Assembly (NCBI RefSeq): GCF_000378045.1
Contig: NZ_KB899096.1
Span: 62,001-126,000 of the forward strand
Length of the DNA: 64,000 nucleotides
From: Marinobacterium rhizophilum DSM 18822
GTDB taxonomy: Bacteria; Pseudomonadota; Gammaproteobacteria; Pseudomonadales; Balneatricaceae
Direction: 5' to 3'
Both the position numbers and the translations under genes were made by a program. Numbering within the stretch: position 1 is the stretch's first letter; every line of letters begins with the position of its first letter. The notes below the pieces were generated by a model. That model worked only from the letters and a program-made list of their open reading frames with translations. It searched no databases and was not told the origin of the DNA. This document shows positions 51,816-60,133 of this stretch, in pieces.

Positions 51816-54029
51816 ATGCAGAGTCGAGCCGAGATTGTCGACCAAAACTTCGTGCAGCGGGTAGAAGGCGGCGATCTTCCGGAGCCTGCTATTCGGTTGA
51901 GCCTGCAGGATGCGGGCCTCAGTGCAGCGCAATTGCTGCAGTTGTTCGAGAGCCAGGTGCTGAGCCGTCAGCTCGACCTGTGCTCACGAAAACTGCAGGC
52001 ACGGGGTGAATCCTTCTACACCATCGGCAGTGCCGGGCATGAGGGTAATGCCGCCATCGCTGCGGCTTTTCGGCCGGATGACATGGCATTCCTGCATTAC
52101 CGCGATGCAGCCTTCTTGCTGCAGCGTGCCCGCCAGGCCGGTGGCTCATATCCGATCTGGGACATGCTGTTGTCCTTCGTGGCGTCCAGTGAAGATCCGA
52201 TGTCGGGCGGGCGGCACAAGGTGCTCGGCAGTGCGGCGCTATTTGTACCGCCACAGACCAGCACCATCGCCTCTCACCTGCCCAAGGCGCTTGGCACGGC
52301 GCTGAGCATTGCGCTGGCGCGGCGGCTCAAGCATCGCGGTGCCCTGCCTGCGGATGGCGTCGTGCTTTGTTCCTTTGGTGATGCCTCGGCCAATCACAGC
52401 ACGGCACTGGGCGCCGTTAACAGTGCCTGCTGGACGGGCTATCAGAAGCTTCCGCTGCCGCTGGTGTTTATCTGTGAAGATAACGGCATTGGCATCTCGA
52501 CCCCCACGCCACAGGGATGGATTGCCGCCTGTTTCAGCCAGCGCCCGGGTCTGCACTACCTGAGTTGCGACGGCCTCAACTTGCTCGATACGTACCGCTG
52601 TGCGCGACAGGCCGAGCAGCTGGCACGGCGTCATCACCGACCCGTATTCATGCATATGCGCTGTGTGCGCCTGCTTGGCCATGCGGGCTCGGACGCCCAG
52701 AGCGCCTATTTGAGCGCCGCGCAAATAGAACAAACTGAGGCCCAAGACCCGTTGCTGCATTCGGCCCGCCTGTTGATTGAACTCGGCCTTCTAAAGGCTG
52801 ATCAGATCATTTCGCTTTACCAGAGTACGGCAGTCGAAGTTGATGTGATGGCGGAGCGTGCCATTGGCAGGCCCAGGCTCGCCACGGCGGCTGAAGTGAT
52901 GGCGCCCATCGTGCCGCCGCCGCGCGCCGTGCCAGCAGTGGCGCCACTTGACGCGCAAGCGCTTGAAACCCTGTTTGCCCGTGACCGGACCCTGCTGGCT
53001 CAGCCTCAGCCCATGGCGCGGTTGCTGAACTGGACGCTGGCGGAGTTGATGGCCACACACAGCGAAATACTGCTAATGGGCGAAGATATCGGCCCTAAAG
53101 GCGGCGTTTACAATGTCACCGGCAAACTGTGCGAAAAGTTCGGCAAGCATCGCGTGATCAATACCCTGCTGGACGAACAGAGTATTCTGGGACTCGCGCT
53201 GGGTGCTGCGCACAACGGCTTTATTCCGGTGCCCGAAATCCAGTTCCTGGCCTATGTGCACAATGCCGAGGACCAGATCCGTGGCGAGGCGGCGAGTCTC
53301 AGCTTCTTCTCCAATGGGCAGTACAGCAACCCAATGGTGATCCGCATTGCCGGGCTCGGGTATCAAAAGGGCTTTGGTGGTCACTTCCACAACGACAACA
53401 GCCTTACCGTGTTTCGTGATATCCCGGGGTTAATTATGGCGTGCCCGAGCAGCGGGCGTGATGCCACCGGGCTGTTGCGCGAATGTATTCGCCTGGCGCG
53501 CGAAGAGCAGCGCGTTGTCGTGTTCATCGAGCCCATTGGGCTTTACATGGTGCGGGACCTCCTCGTAGCCGGCGATGGGCTCTGGAGTTTCGACTATGTG
53601 CCCGCACGTGACAGCACACCGATAGCGCTGGGCGAAATTGGTGTGGAGGGTGATGGTCGGCAATTGGCCATCATCAGTTATGGCAATGGCTATTACCTGA
53701 GTCGGCAGGCGGCCAGTGATCTCGCCGAACAGGGCATCGCATTGCGCCTGATTGATCTGCGCTGGCTAAAGCCCCTGCCAGATGCCGCCATTGTGGAGGC
53801 GGTGTGGGACTGCGAGGCCGTGCTGATCGTGGATGAATGCCGGCGCAGTGGTTCCATCAGCGAAGCCCTGATGACATTGCTGATCGAGCAGATCGACGTG
53901 CCACCACGGCTAAAACGCCTCTGTGCCGAAGACAGCTTTATTGCGCTGGGTCCGGCGGCGACGGCGACCCTGCCGAGTCGCGCAACTATCGGCCAGGCCG
54001 CATTGGCACTGGTGCGTGACGGGGGTTAG
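51816..54029 (+). CDS. Fused alpha/beta E1 component of a thiamine-dependent 2-oxoacid dehydrogenase
   Basis: 737 residues joining E1-alpha and E1-beta. Alpha half: YTIGSAGHEGNAAIAAAF near residue 67, the TPP motif SFGDASANHSTALGAVNSAC near 185, VFICEDNGIGISTPTP. Beta half from about 400: LLMGEDIGPKGGVYNVTGKL, NTLLDEQSILGLALGAAHNG with the TPP glutamate, GYQKGFGGHFHNDNSL, and LRLIDLRWLKPLPDAAIVEA. The expected cofactor residues are present, with GDA replacing the usual GDG. No E2 or E3 gene lies nearby, so the partner acyltransferase must be elsewhere, or the enzyme acts without one. ATG 51816 has GGGAG 8 nt upstream; ATG 51810 is an alternative. Confidence 0.9.
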   Translation: MQSRAEIVDQNFVQRVEGGDLPEPAIRLSLQDAGLSAAQLLQLFESQVLSRQLDLCSRKLQARGESFYTIGSAGHEGNAAIAAAFRPDDMAFLHYRDAAFLLQRARQAGGSYPIWDMLLSFVASSEDPMSGGRHKVLGSAALFVPPQTSTIASHLPKALGTALSIALARRLKHRGALPADGVVLCSFGDASANHSTALGAVNSACWTGYQKLPLPLVFICEDNGIGISTPTPQGWIAACFSQRPGLHYLSCDGLNLLDTYRCARQAEQLARRHHRPVFMHMRCVRLLGHAGSDAQSAYLSAAQIEQTEAQDPLLHSARLLIELGLLKADQIISLYQSTAVEVDVMAERAIGRPRLATAAEVMAPIVPPPRAVPAVAPLDAQALETLFARDRTLLAQPQPMARLLNWTLAELMATHSEILLMGEDIGPKGGVYNVTGKLCEKFGKHRVINTLLDEQSILGLALGAAHNGFIPVPEIQFLAYVHNAEDQIRGEAASLSFFSNGQYSNPMVIRIAGLGYQKGFGGHFHNDNSLTVFRDIPGLIMACPSSGRDATGLLRECIRLAREEQRVVVFIEPIGLYMVRDLLVAGDGLWSFDYVPARDSTPIALGEIGVEGDGRQLAIISYGNGYYLSRQAASDLAEQGIALRLIDLRWLKPLPDAAIVEAVWDCEAVLIVDECRRSGSISEALMTLLIEQIDVPPRLKRLCAEDSFIALGPAATATLPSRATIGQAALALVRDGG

Positions 54030-54055
54030 TAAACAGGTGCCCAGCCTCGTGCTCT

Positions 54056-54982
54056 CTAATGCGCTTCCAGCAATGCCCGCAGGTGTGCCTCGGCACTGCG
54101 GCCGAGTGCCGGCAGGTTATAACCCCCTTCAAGCACCGACAGAATGCGCCCGCCAGCATACCGACTGGCGGCCTCCCCGATCAGGCCCGTAATCCAGTGG
54201 AAGTCTTCAGTGTCCAGCTGCAATTGCCCGAGGGGATCGTCGCGGTGTGCATCAAAGCCCGCCGAGATGAAAATCATGTCCGGGCGATGCCGAGCCAGTG
54301 CCGGCAGCCAGTCGCGCTCGATCGCCTGGCGAAAGGCACTGCTCGCGGTTCCCGCCGGCAGCGGTGTATGGACGATATTGGGACGCTGGATGTCCTGGTA
54401 GCGAAACGGATAAAAGGGGTACTGAAAGCTCGAACACACCAGGACTTCGGGTCGGTCCTTGAATATATCGACGGTGCCGTTGCCGTGGTGCACATCGAAA
54501 TCCAGCACGGCAACCCGTTCGACAGCAGTTTGCTGCAGCGCCCACTCCACCCCGAGGGCGATATTGTTGAACAGGCAAAAGCCCATGGCGCTTGCATGCT
54601 CAGCGTGATGCCCCGGCGGGCGCACGGCACAAAAGGCATTGTGGCAGCTGCCGCTAACGACCCTTTGGGTACCAAGCAGCACAGCACCTGCGGCCAGGCG
54701 CGCAGCGTGAAAACTGTGCGGGTTCAGCGCGGTATCCGGATCCGCGTAGTTGTATCCCTGCCGCGGGCAGAGCGCTTCAATCTCGTGAATGTAGCTGCCC
54801 GGATGGGCCAGTGCGAGCTGATCGCGGATGGCCGCGGTGGGCGTCAGACAGTCGAGCTGTTCTAGCAGGCCGCTGGCGCCAAGTTGTGCCGTGATGGCCT
54901 GCAGGCGCTGCGGGCTTTCGGGATGGCTGGCGCCCATTTCATGCAGCTCGCAGTCGACATGGCTGATGTAGGCTGTGATCAT
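54056..54982 (-). CDS. Histone deacetylase-family zinc hydrolase
   Basis: 308 residues of the class II-like HDAC/acetylpolyamine amidohydrolase superfamily. Motifs: ESPQRLQAITAQL near residue 24, AVRPPGHHAEHASAMGFC near 117 with the paired histidines, VLDFDVHHGNGTVDIF near 153 with Asp/His zinc ligands, FISAGFDAHRDDPLG near 239 with the third ligand, and SVLEGGYNLPAL with the catalytic tyrosine. In bacteria these act on small acetylated substrates, including acetylpolyamines, or on lysines. Its position next to polyamine genes makes an acetylpolyamine substrate worth considering. GGGGA precedes ATG 54982. It is convergent with the E1 gene (26-bp gap). Confidence 0.9.
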   Translation of the reverse strand: MITAYISHVDCELHEMGASHPESPQRLQAITAQLGASGLLEQLDCLTPTAAIRDQLALAHPGSYIHEIEALCPRQGYNYADPDTALNPHSFHAARLAAGAVLLGTQRVVSGSCHNAFCAVRPPGHHAEHASAMGFCLFNNIALGVEWALQQTAVERVAVLDFDVHHGNGTVDIFKDRPEVLVCSSFQYPFYPFRYQDIQRPNIVHTPLPAGTASSAFRQAIERDWLPALARHRPDMIFISAGFDAHRDDPLGQLQLDTEDFHWITGLIGEAASRYAGGRILSVLEGGYNLPALGRSAEAHLRALLEAH

Positions 54983-55046
54983 GAAAATCCCCTTAATTAC
55001 AAAATGTTAGATCGTAATGTGCATCAAATACATAGCTTTTTTAATG

Positions 55047-56864
55047 TCACTCAACGCTGGCCACGGTGGGCGCGTGGTGCTTTCGCCCGCGCAGCATATA
55101 GGTGTGCATTTTGCCTTTGCCCTTGATGCTGATCAGGCCGCGATCATCGAACAGGTAATCGTTGCGCAGGTGCTTCCAGGTGTTTTCAGTTACCTGGATG
55201 CAGCCTTCAACGCCTTGGGATTCCATGCGTGCGGCGATATTGACCGCATCGCCCCAGATGTCATAGATAAACTTGTGGGTGCCGATAACCCCTGCCACAA
55301 CGGGCCCGCTGTTAATGCCGATGCGCATGTGCAGGTCACTTTGATGACGCTGATTGAAGCTGTTGATGGCTTCCAGCATGTCCAGCGCCATTTCGGCAAT
55401 GACCCGGGCATGGTCTTTGCGCTCAATCGGCAGGCCTGCACCCACCATATAGGCATCGCCAATGGTTTTGATTTTCTCCAGTCCGTGCAGTTCGCTCAGG
55501 CGGTCAAACTCGGAAAATATTTCGTTCAGCAGACTGACCAGCTCCACCGCTGGCAGGTTGGATGACATCGGGGTGAAGTTGACGATATCAGCGAACAGAA
55601 TGGTCACCTCCGCGAAACTGTCGGCAATGGTGTCCTCACCCTCCTTCAGCCGCTCGGCGATGGGGCCCGGCAGTATGTTGAGCAGTAGCTGTTCGGATTT
55701 TTTCTGTTCAAGGGCAAGGTCCGCCAGGGTGACCTGCAGTCTGTCGATCATGCGATTGAAGTTGTGCGCCAGGACGCCGGTTTCATCCTCGGTCATAACC
55801 TTTGCCCGAATGCTGAGATCGCCTGTGGCAATCTGCCGTGTCGTGGCGGTCACCGCCAGGATCGGCCGAGCGATCTGCCGGGCGATCAGGTAGGTGCCAA
55901 GTGCCAGAAGCGCCACGGCGGCCAGACCGAGCAACAGCATGAGCCAGCCCAGTCGGGTTGCCGGCTGCAGCGCTTCGCTGACACGAATTTCAGTCAACAG
56001 GGCCAGTTCCAGATCCGGCAACCAGCGATAGCTGCCGATGACGGCCTGGCCGGCGTAGTTCGTATAGAGCCCGGATCCATTTTGCCCCTGTACCGCGGTG
56101 TCGATCCCCTGGCTGTGAGCGCCGCTGGGATAGGCCTCGGCGCCGAAACGTGCCATCGATAGAAAATGATGGCCGGTATCCACGAGGTAGGACTCACCGG
56201 TACGTCCCAATCCGCTGCGCTGGCTGACGATATCAACCAGCACCGGCACCCGGATTCGGGCGGCAAGCACACCCAGTGGCTCGCCATCGCGACCGGTCAG
56301 CGGCGTGGAGACGATGAGTGTCGGCAGGCCGGTATCGGGCGCCAGGTACACCGGCTGGATATAGGTATGTTCGCGGCCTTCGATAAAGAACGGGTCAGTG
56401 TTGTAAACCTCGCCTTCCTGGTCCGGGTCGGTAGAAAAGAAAACCCTGCCTTCCTCCTGGTTCAGCAGCATCAGTCCGGTCAGGTCGGTGGCCGCGGCCG
56501 AGCCATAGTCGAGGAAGGTAGAACGGAATAGCGTGTCGGCCATGGCCATATAGGTCGCCTGATACTGCTGATTGCCCGGCGACAGTCTCAGCAGTCCACT
56601 GATGGCATCCCGCAGCTCGTCGACAGCGGCGATTTTACGCACGATGTCGGCCTGATCGGTCATAAACGCATAGATCTCCCGCTCTCGCTGCTCGGCAATC
56701 ACGTCGAACCGGTCGATGGCCATGCGTTGCAAAATGCTGGCCGACAGCATATAGGACACCACGGCCAGGGTGATGACCACGGGCAATGACACCAGCAATA
56801 TGTAAGCAGTCATGCGGGCTTTGAGATTTCGCCGCAGCATGGCAGTGCCAGGAAAACGCATCGG
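55047..56864 (-). CDS. Membrane adenylate cyclase with periplasmic sensor and HAMP domain
   Basis: About 605 residues. First helix AYILLVSLPVVITLAVVSYM near residue 17, a periplasmic dCache-like domain of about 260 residues, second helix MLLLGLAAVALLALGTYLIA near 316, HAMP (RPILAVTATTRQIATGDLSI), then a class III cyclase domain. FADIVNFTPM supplies a metal Asp; EKIKTIGDAYMVG has the lysine and IYDIWGDAVNIAARMES the aspartate that select adenine, so cAMP is the predicted product. All cyclase catalytic residues (two Asp, Lys, Asp, Asn, Arg) are present. ATG 56864 (MRFPGTAML) is chosen; the frame is open to 57038. It is divergent from a lone periplasmic binding protein gene. Confidence 0.88.
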   Translation of the reverse strand, partial: PMRFPGTAMLRRNLKARMTAYILLVSLPVVITLAVVSYMLSASILQRMAIDRFDVIAEQREREIYAFMTDQADIVRKIAAVDELRDAISGLLRLSPGNQQYQATYMAMADTLFRSTFLDYGSAAATDLTGLMLLNQEEGRVFFSTDPDQEGEVYNTDPFFIEGREHTYIQPVYLAPDTGLPTLIVSTPLTGRDGEPLGVLAARIRVPVLVDIVSQRSGLGRTGESYLVDTGHHFLSMARFGAEAYPSGAHSQGIDTAVQGQNGSGLYTNYAGQAVIGSYRWLPDLELALLTEIRVSEALQPATRLGWLMLLLGLAAVALLALGTYLIARQIARPILAVTATTRQIATGDLSIRAKVMTEDETGVLAHNFNRMIDRLQVTLADLALEQKKSEQLLLNILPGPIAERLKEGEDTIADSFAEVTILFADIVNFTPMSSNLPAVELVSLLNEIFSEFDRLSELHGLEKIKTIGDAYMVGAGLPIERKDHARVIAEMALDMLEAINSFNQRHQSDLHMRIGINSGPVVAGVIGTHKFIYDIWGDAVNIAARMESQGVEGCIQVTENTWKHLRNDYLFDDRGLISIKGKGKMHTYMLRGRKHHAPTVASVE

Positions 56865-57096
56865 CTTCGATCCGGTTAGTGAAACGTCGGCAAACTTCGA
56901 GTATCCGTGGCATTCGGGCAGCCTCAGCCGTTTGAGAGCGGGTGCTGCATTCCGATTACCCTGTGTGAAGGTTAGCGGCTTTTTGGCGATGATGTATGGC
57001 GACGGCGTCAGCTCGCGTTGAGCGTCGCTCGAAGTCAAGACTGAGCTAGGCTAATGGATAGTTGATTTGCTCATTCAGGACCTCCGGGGGACGCCC

Positions 57097-58446
57097 ATGC
57101 CGCAGCCGAGCCAGCACAACCATCCAGCCGAGGCGGGTTCCGTCACGCGCCGGCAGCTGCTGCAGGGCGCCGCGCTTGGCGCCGGCGCACTGCTGGGGTG
57201 GCCAGCCGACGCCAAGGAGAATGCAGATCTTGGTGTCCTGAAAGTCGGGTTCTGCGGGCCTTTTACTGGGCCGGCCCAGGATACCGGGCTCGATATGCGC
57301 CGCGGTGTGCTGATGGCCCTGATGGATGCCCGGGCAGACGGCGAAATTCCGCTGCTACTGGCAGGGCAACGCCATGATATCCGGCCGGTCTGGATTGATA
57401 CTGCTTCGAATCCGGCTGTAGCGGTTGATGCGGTGAAGCGCGCCATCGACGAGGATCATGTCAGCCTGATGGTGGGCGGGTGGCATTCCGATGTCGCCCT
57501 GGCACTCATGGACACTGAAGCGCCTTACGGGATTCTGCACCTTGGACACCTCGGTGAAGCCCAGGCGATCGCGGATCGGCTGAACCAGGATTACACCCGA
57601 TACCGTGGCTGGTTCAAGGGCTGGCCTTCGCCCACAATGCTGGCGGCCCGTTATGGCGAGCCACTGCAGTATCTGAGAAACCAGGGCCTCTGGCGGCCGG
57701 CAACAAACCGTGCGGCCATCATGGTAGAGAACAGTGCTTATGGACGAGGCTGGGGTGAGGCGCTGCGCGCCAGTCTGCAGTCGACGGGGTTCAGTGTCGA
57801 TGTACCAGACCTTACCTCGATTGAACAGGACGATTTCACGCCGCTGCTAACCCGTTACCGCGAGCAGCACATCTCCCTGGTGGCCATGACCACCACGGGC
57901 ATCCAGGCGGCGGCGCGCTTTGTGCGCCAGTTCCGCGAGCAGCAGGTGGATGCGCTGTTGCTGGGGCACGGGATACGCTGGACCCGCGACTGGTATGCCT
58001 ATACCGGCAGCAGCTCGGACTACATCATCACGATGGATTCGGCGATGCCAATTGCGCTCTGGCAGCAGTGGTGGGTGCGTCGCTACCGTACGCTGTTTAG
58101 TGACATGCCCAGTATCGCGGCAGCCGGGTTGCATTACGATTACACGCGCATGGCGATCCGTATGCTCAATGCTACCGCGAGCCTGGCGCTGGATGACCTG
58201 GTGCGGACGCTTTATCGCAGTCCTTATCGCGGTGTGTGGAATCGCTACCAGTTTTCCAGCAAGCCACATCCCCGCGCCCTTTCGCCCAACGAAGTCATGA
58301 CCGGCAGCTTTATGGAAGGCTTTTTCTTTCCGCTGGCGCAGTTATACAACGGTGAGGCGCACATTGTCTGGCCGCCCCGCTACGCCGATCAGCGCTTTAT
58401 GCTGCCGCCTAAAACGCGCAGCCAGGATCTCTTAAAGATGCAGTGA
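57097..58446 (+). CDS. Tat-exported ABC-type substrate-binding protein (Peripla_BP_6/UrtA-like), orphan
   Basis: 449 residues. The Tat signal GSVTRRQLLQGAALGAGALL near residue 15 is followed by LKVGFCGPFTGPAQDTGLDM, the start of a type-1 periplasmic-binding fold, with AIMVENSAYGRGWGEALRAS near 215 and LVAMTTTGIQAAARFVRQF in the second lobe. Relatives bind urea, amides or branched-chain amino acids. No permease or ATPase genes accompany it, so it may serve as a co-receptor rather than for uptake. GGGGGACG precedes ATG 57097; a TTG 30 nt earlier is rejected. It is divergent from the sensor adenylate cyclase and convergent with puuR (13-bp gap). Confidence 0.88.
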   Translation: MPQPSQHNHPAEAGSVTRRQLLQGAALGAGALLGWPADAKENADLGVLKVGFCGPFTGPAQDTGLDMRRGVLMALMDARADGEIPLLLAGQRHDIRPVWIDTASNPAVAVDAVKRAIDEDHVSLMVGGWHSDVALALMDTEAPYGILHLGHLGEAQAIADRLNQDYTRYRGWFKGWPSPTMLAARYGEPLQYLRNQGLWRPATNRAAIMVENSAYGRGWGEALRASLQSTGFSVDVPDLTSIEQDDFTPLLTRYREQHISLVAMTTTGIQAAARFVRQFREQQVDALLLGHGIRWTRDWYAYTGSSSDYIITMDSAMPIALWQQWWVRRYRTLFSDMPSIAAAGLHYDYTRMAIRMLNATASLALDDLVRTLYRSPYRGVWNRYQFSSKPHPRALSPNEVMTGSFMEGFFFPLAQLYNGEAHIVWPPRYADQRFMLPPKTRSQDLLKMQ

Positions 58447-58459
58447 CAGCGTGCCCCGT

Positions 58460-59002
58460 TCAAAAGGTCGGTGGTGTATGGGCGCTGACAATACGGCAGG
58501 TTTTCTTGCTGCGATTGCGGAAGCGGTGCGGAATCTGGGTTGAAAACGAATAGCTGTCACCGGCATCCAGGCGATGCACTTCCCCGCCAATGGTCACCTC
58601 GATGGAGCCTTCAATGACGGTGCCGGCCTCTTCGCCCTCGTGGGCCATCATCTCGGTGCCCGTGTCGGCGCCGGGTTCGTAGCTTTCGATCAGCAGGGCC
58701 AGGCTCGATTTGTTTTCAACGCTGCCCACCAGGCGCAGTTCAATGCCGTCGCTGCCGATATCAATCAGTTCATCCGGGCGGTACACCACCTTCTCGTGGG
58801 CATTCAGATCCACGGTAAAAAACTCGGTGACCGACATGGGAATGCCATCAAGAATTTTTTTGAGTGAGCTGACCGACGGGCTGACCCGATTCTGTTCAAT
58901 CATTGAAATCGTGCTGTTGGTCAGGCCAACCCGCTTGGCCAGTTCCCGTTGCGAGAAGCCATAGATCTGGCGAATTTTCTTGAGTCGGTCACCTACATCC
59001 AC
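58460..59002 (-). CDS. puuR: PuuR-like repressor (Xre HTH plus cupin)
   Basis: About 180 residues, close to the usual PuuR length. The HTH is in VGDRLKKIRQIYGFSQRELA and RVGLTNSTISMIEQNRVSPS, residues 3-45; the cupin ligand domain includes GTEMMAHEGEEAGTVIEGS and LDAGDSYSFSTQIPHRFRN near residue 150. PuuR represses putrescine-utilisation genes and is released by putrescine. GTG 59002 is chosen because AGGAG lies 8 nt upstream; earlier codons to 59119 give an unstructured extension. It follows puuD on the same strand (64-bp gap), as expected for a pathway regulator. Confidence 0.88.
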   Translation of the reverse strand: MDVGDRLKKIRQIYGFSQRELAKRVGLTNSTISMIEQNRVSPSVSSLKKILDGIPMSVTEFFTVDLNAHEKVVYRPDELIDIGSDGIELRLVGSVENKSSLALLIESYEPGADTGTEMMAHEGEEAGTVIEGSIEVTIGGEVHRLDAGDSYSFSTQIPHRFRNRSKKTCRIVSAHTPPTF

Positions 59003-59066
59003 GCTGGGGACTCCTGTTCTGGTGTTGATATTGATCGCTGGCGGCTTCTTGGCATGGCATGCGCCC

Positions 59067-59846
59067 TCAGCCGTTGCGTGTCTGGGTCCGGGCTCGGCAG
59101 GCATTGCCAAAAGCCGCAAAAATCGCCTGATAGAAAGGATGCTGCTCCAGCTGCCATTCCGGGTGCCATTGTACGCCCAGCAAAAAGCCTGCTGCGGTAT
59201 CCGCCAGGCTAAAGGCCTCGATCAGCCCATCGGGTGCCCGTGCTTCGGCCCGCAGGCCAGGAGCCAGACGCTCTACCCCCTGCCCGTGCAGTGAATTTAC
59301 CTGCTGGGTCAGAACATTGTTCATCATTTGTGCCAGCAGGCCACCGGGCTGAAGCTCAACCGGATGGCGGGTGGCGTACTGCTGCTGCAAGGATTCAGCC
59401 TTGCATTCGCGGTGGTCCTGCAGCCCCGTCACTTCATGCACCGCCTGGTGCAGGGTGCCACCGAGTGCCACATTGATTTCCTGAAAGCCGCGGCAGATTC
59501 CCAGTACCGGGATCTTTTGCGCCGCGGCTGCGCGAATCAGTGCCAGCGTCGTCGAGTCCCGTAGCGGGTCGGTCTGCATGTCTTCCCGTTGCAGTGGCGC
59601 ACCGTAGTGTCTTGGCTCAACGTTGGAATAGCTGCCGGTGAGCAGAATACCGTCCAGTCGCGGCAGTAGACAGACACTTTCTTCGCCCAGCGCAGGCATT
59701 AACAGCACTGAAACCTCAGCACCGTGGCGGGCGGCCTGAATGTACTTGTCGCCCACCATGTGAAAGCGATGCAGACCCACCACACTGGTGCAGGACGAAA
59801 TGCCCACCAGTGGGCGCGGCGTTAATGGGTCTGACTGGGTTTTCAT
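59067..59846 (-). CDS. puuD: Gamma-glutamyl-gamma-aminobutyrate hydrolase (PuuD)
   Basis: 259 residues of the class I glutamine amidotransferase-like family. Nucleophile in VLGICRGFQEINVALGGTLH near residue 118, substrate region VNSLHGQGVERLAPGL near 196, and His/Glu in LLGVQWHPEWQLEQHP near 230. It hydrolyses gamma-glutamyl-GABA to glutamate and GABA, the last specific step of the Puu route. GAGAGG lies before ATG 59846. It is divergent from puuA, with the shared operator region between them. Confidence 0.92.
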   Translation of the reverse strand: MKTQSDPLTPRPLVGISSCTSVVGLHRFHMVGDKYIQAARHGAEVSVLLMPALGEESVCLLPRLDGILLTGSYSNVEPRHYGAPLQREDMQTDPLRDSTTLALIRAAAAQKIPVLGICRGFQEINVALGGTLHQAVHEVTGLQDHRECKAESLQQQYATRHPVELQPGGLLAQMMNNVLTQQVNSLHGQGVERLAPGLRAEARAPDGLIEAFSLADTAAGFLLGVQWHPEWQLEQHPFYQAIFAAFGNACRARTQTRNG

Positions 59847-59860
59847 GCTGCCTCTCGATT

Positions 59861-60112
59861 GATCTATATATTCATCGCCTGAGAATATCCTGTCGCGCTT
59901 CCGGTCTCGGTGCATGACTCGATTTTGCTACATTGAAGAATATAAGGGAACACATATAGCCAAAAATGCCACCCGGATAGGATCTTATGATCAATAAACT
60001 GATCATGCGATCTTGACCGGCAGAATTCGTAATCGCTAAACTGATCGGTATAACAAACACATGAATGGGTTTGTTATGGCCGCCTTCGGCCCGCCCACGC
60101 CCTGGCGTGATC
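59861..60112. promoter_or_regulatory. GATC-dense puuD/puuA divergent control region
   Basis: GATC occurs at 59861, 59981, 59989, 60001, 60009, 60043 and 60109, seven sites in 252 bp against about one expected by chance. Five of them fall in 66 bp. If the host has Dam methylase, methylation could affect repressor binding; the window does not show a dam gene. Confidence 0.5.
59981..60046. promoter_or_regulatory. Candidate PuuR operators
   Basis: ATGATCA (59987-59993) and TGATCAT (60000-60006) form a perfect 7-bp dyad, itself flanked by GATC at 59981-59984 and 60009-60012. TAAACTGATC occurs at 59995-60004 and again at 60037-60046, 42 bp apart, or four helical turns. A weak puuA promoter (TTGACC 60013-60018, then TAAACT at 60037) would overlap the second copy. 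Confidence 0.5.
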
Positions 60113-60133
60113 AAAGTAAGCAAGGACAAGACC

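Noticed and set aside
55047-57038. Long N-terminus of the adenylate cyclase starting at 57038
   Set aside because: The extra 58 residues have no signal or domain and the TTG lacks a ribosome-binding site; ATG 56864 places the first helix near the N-terminus.
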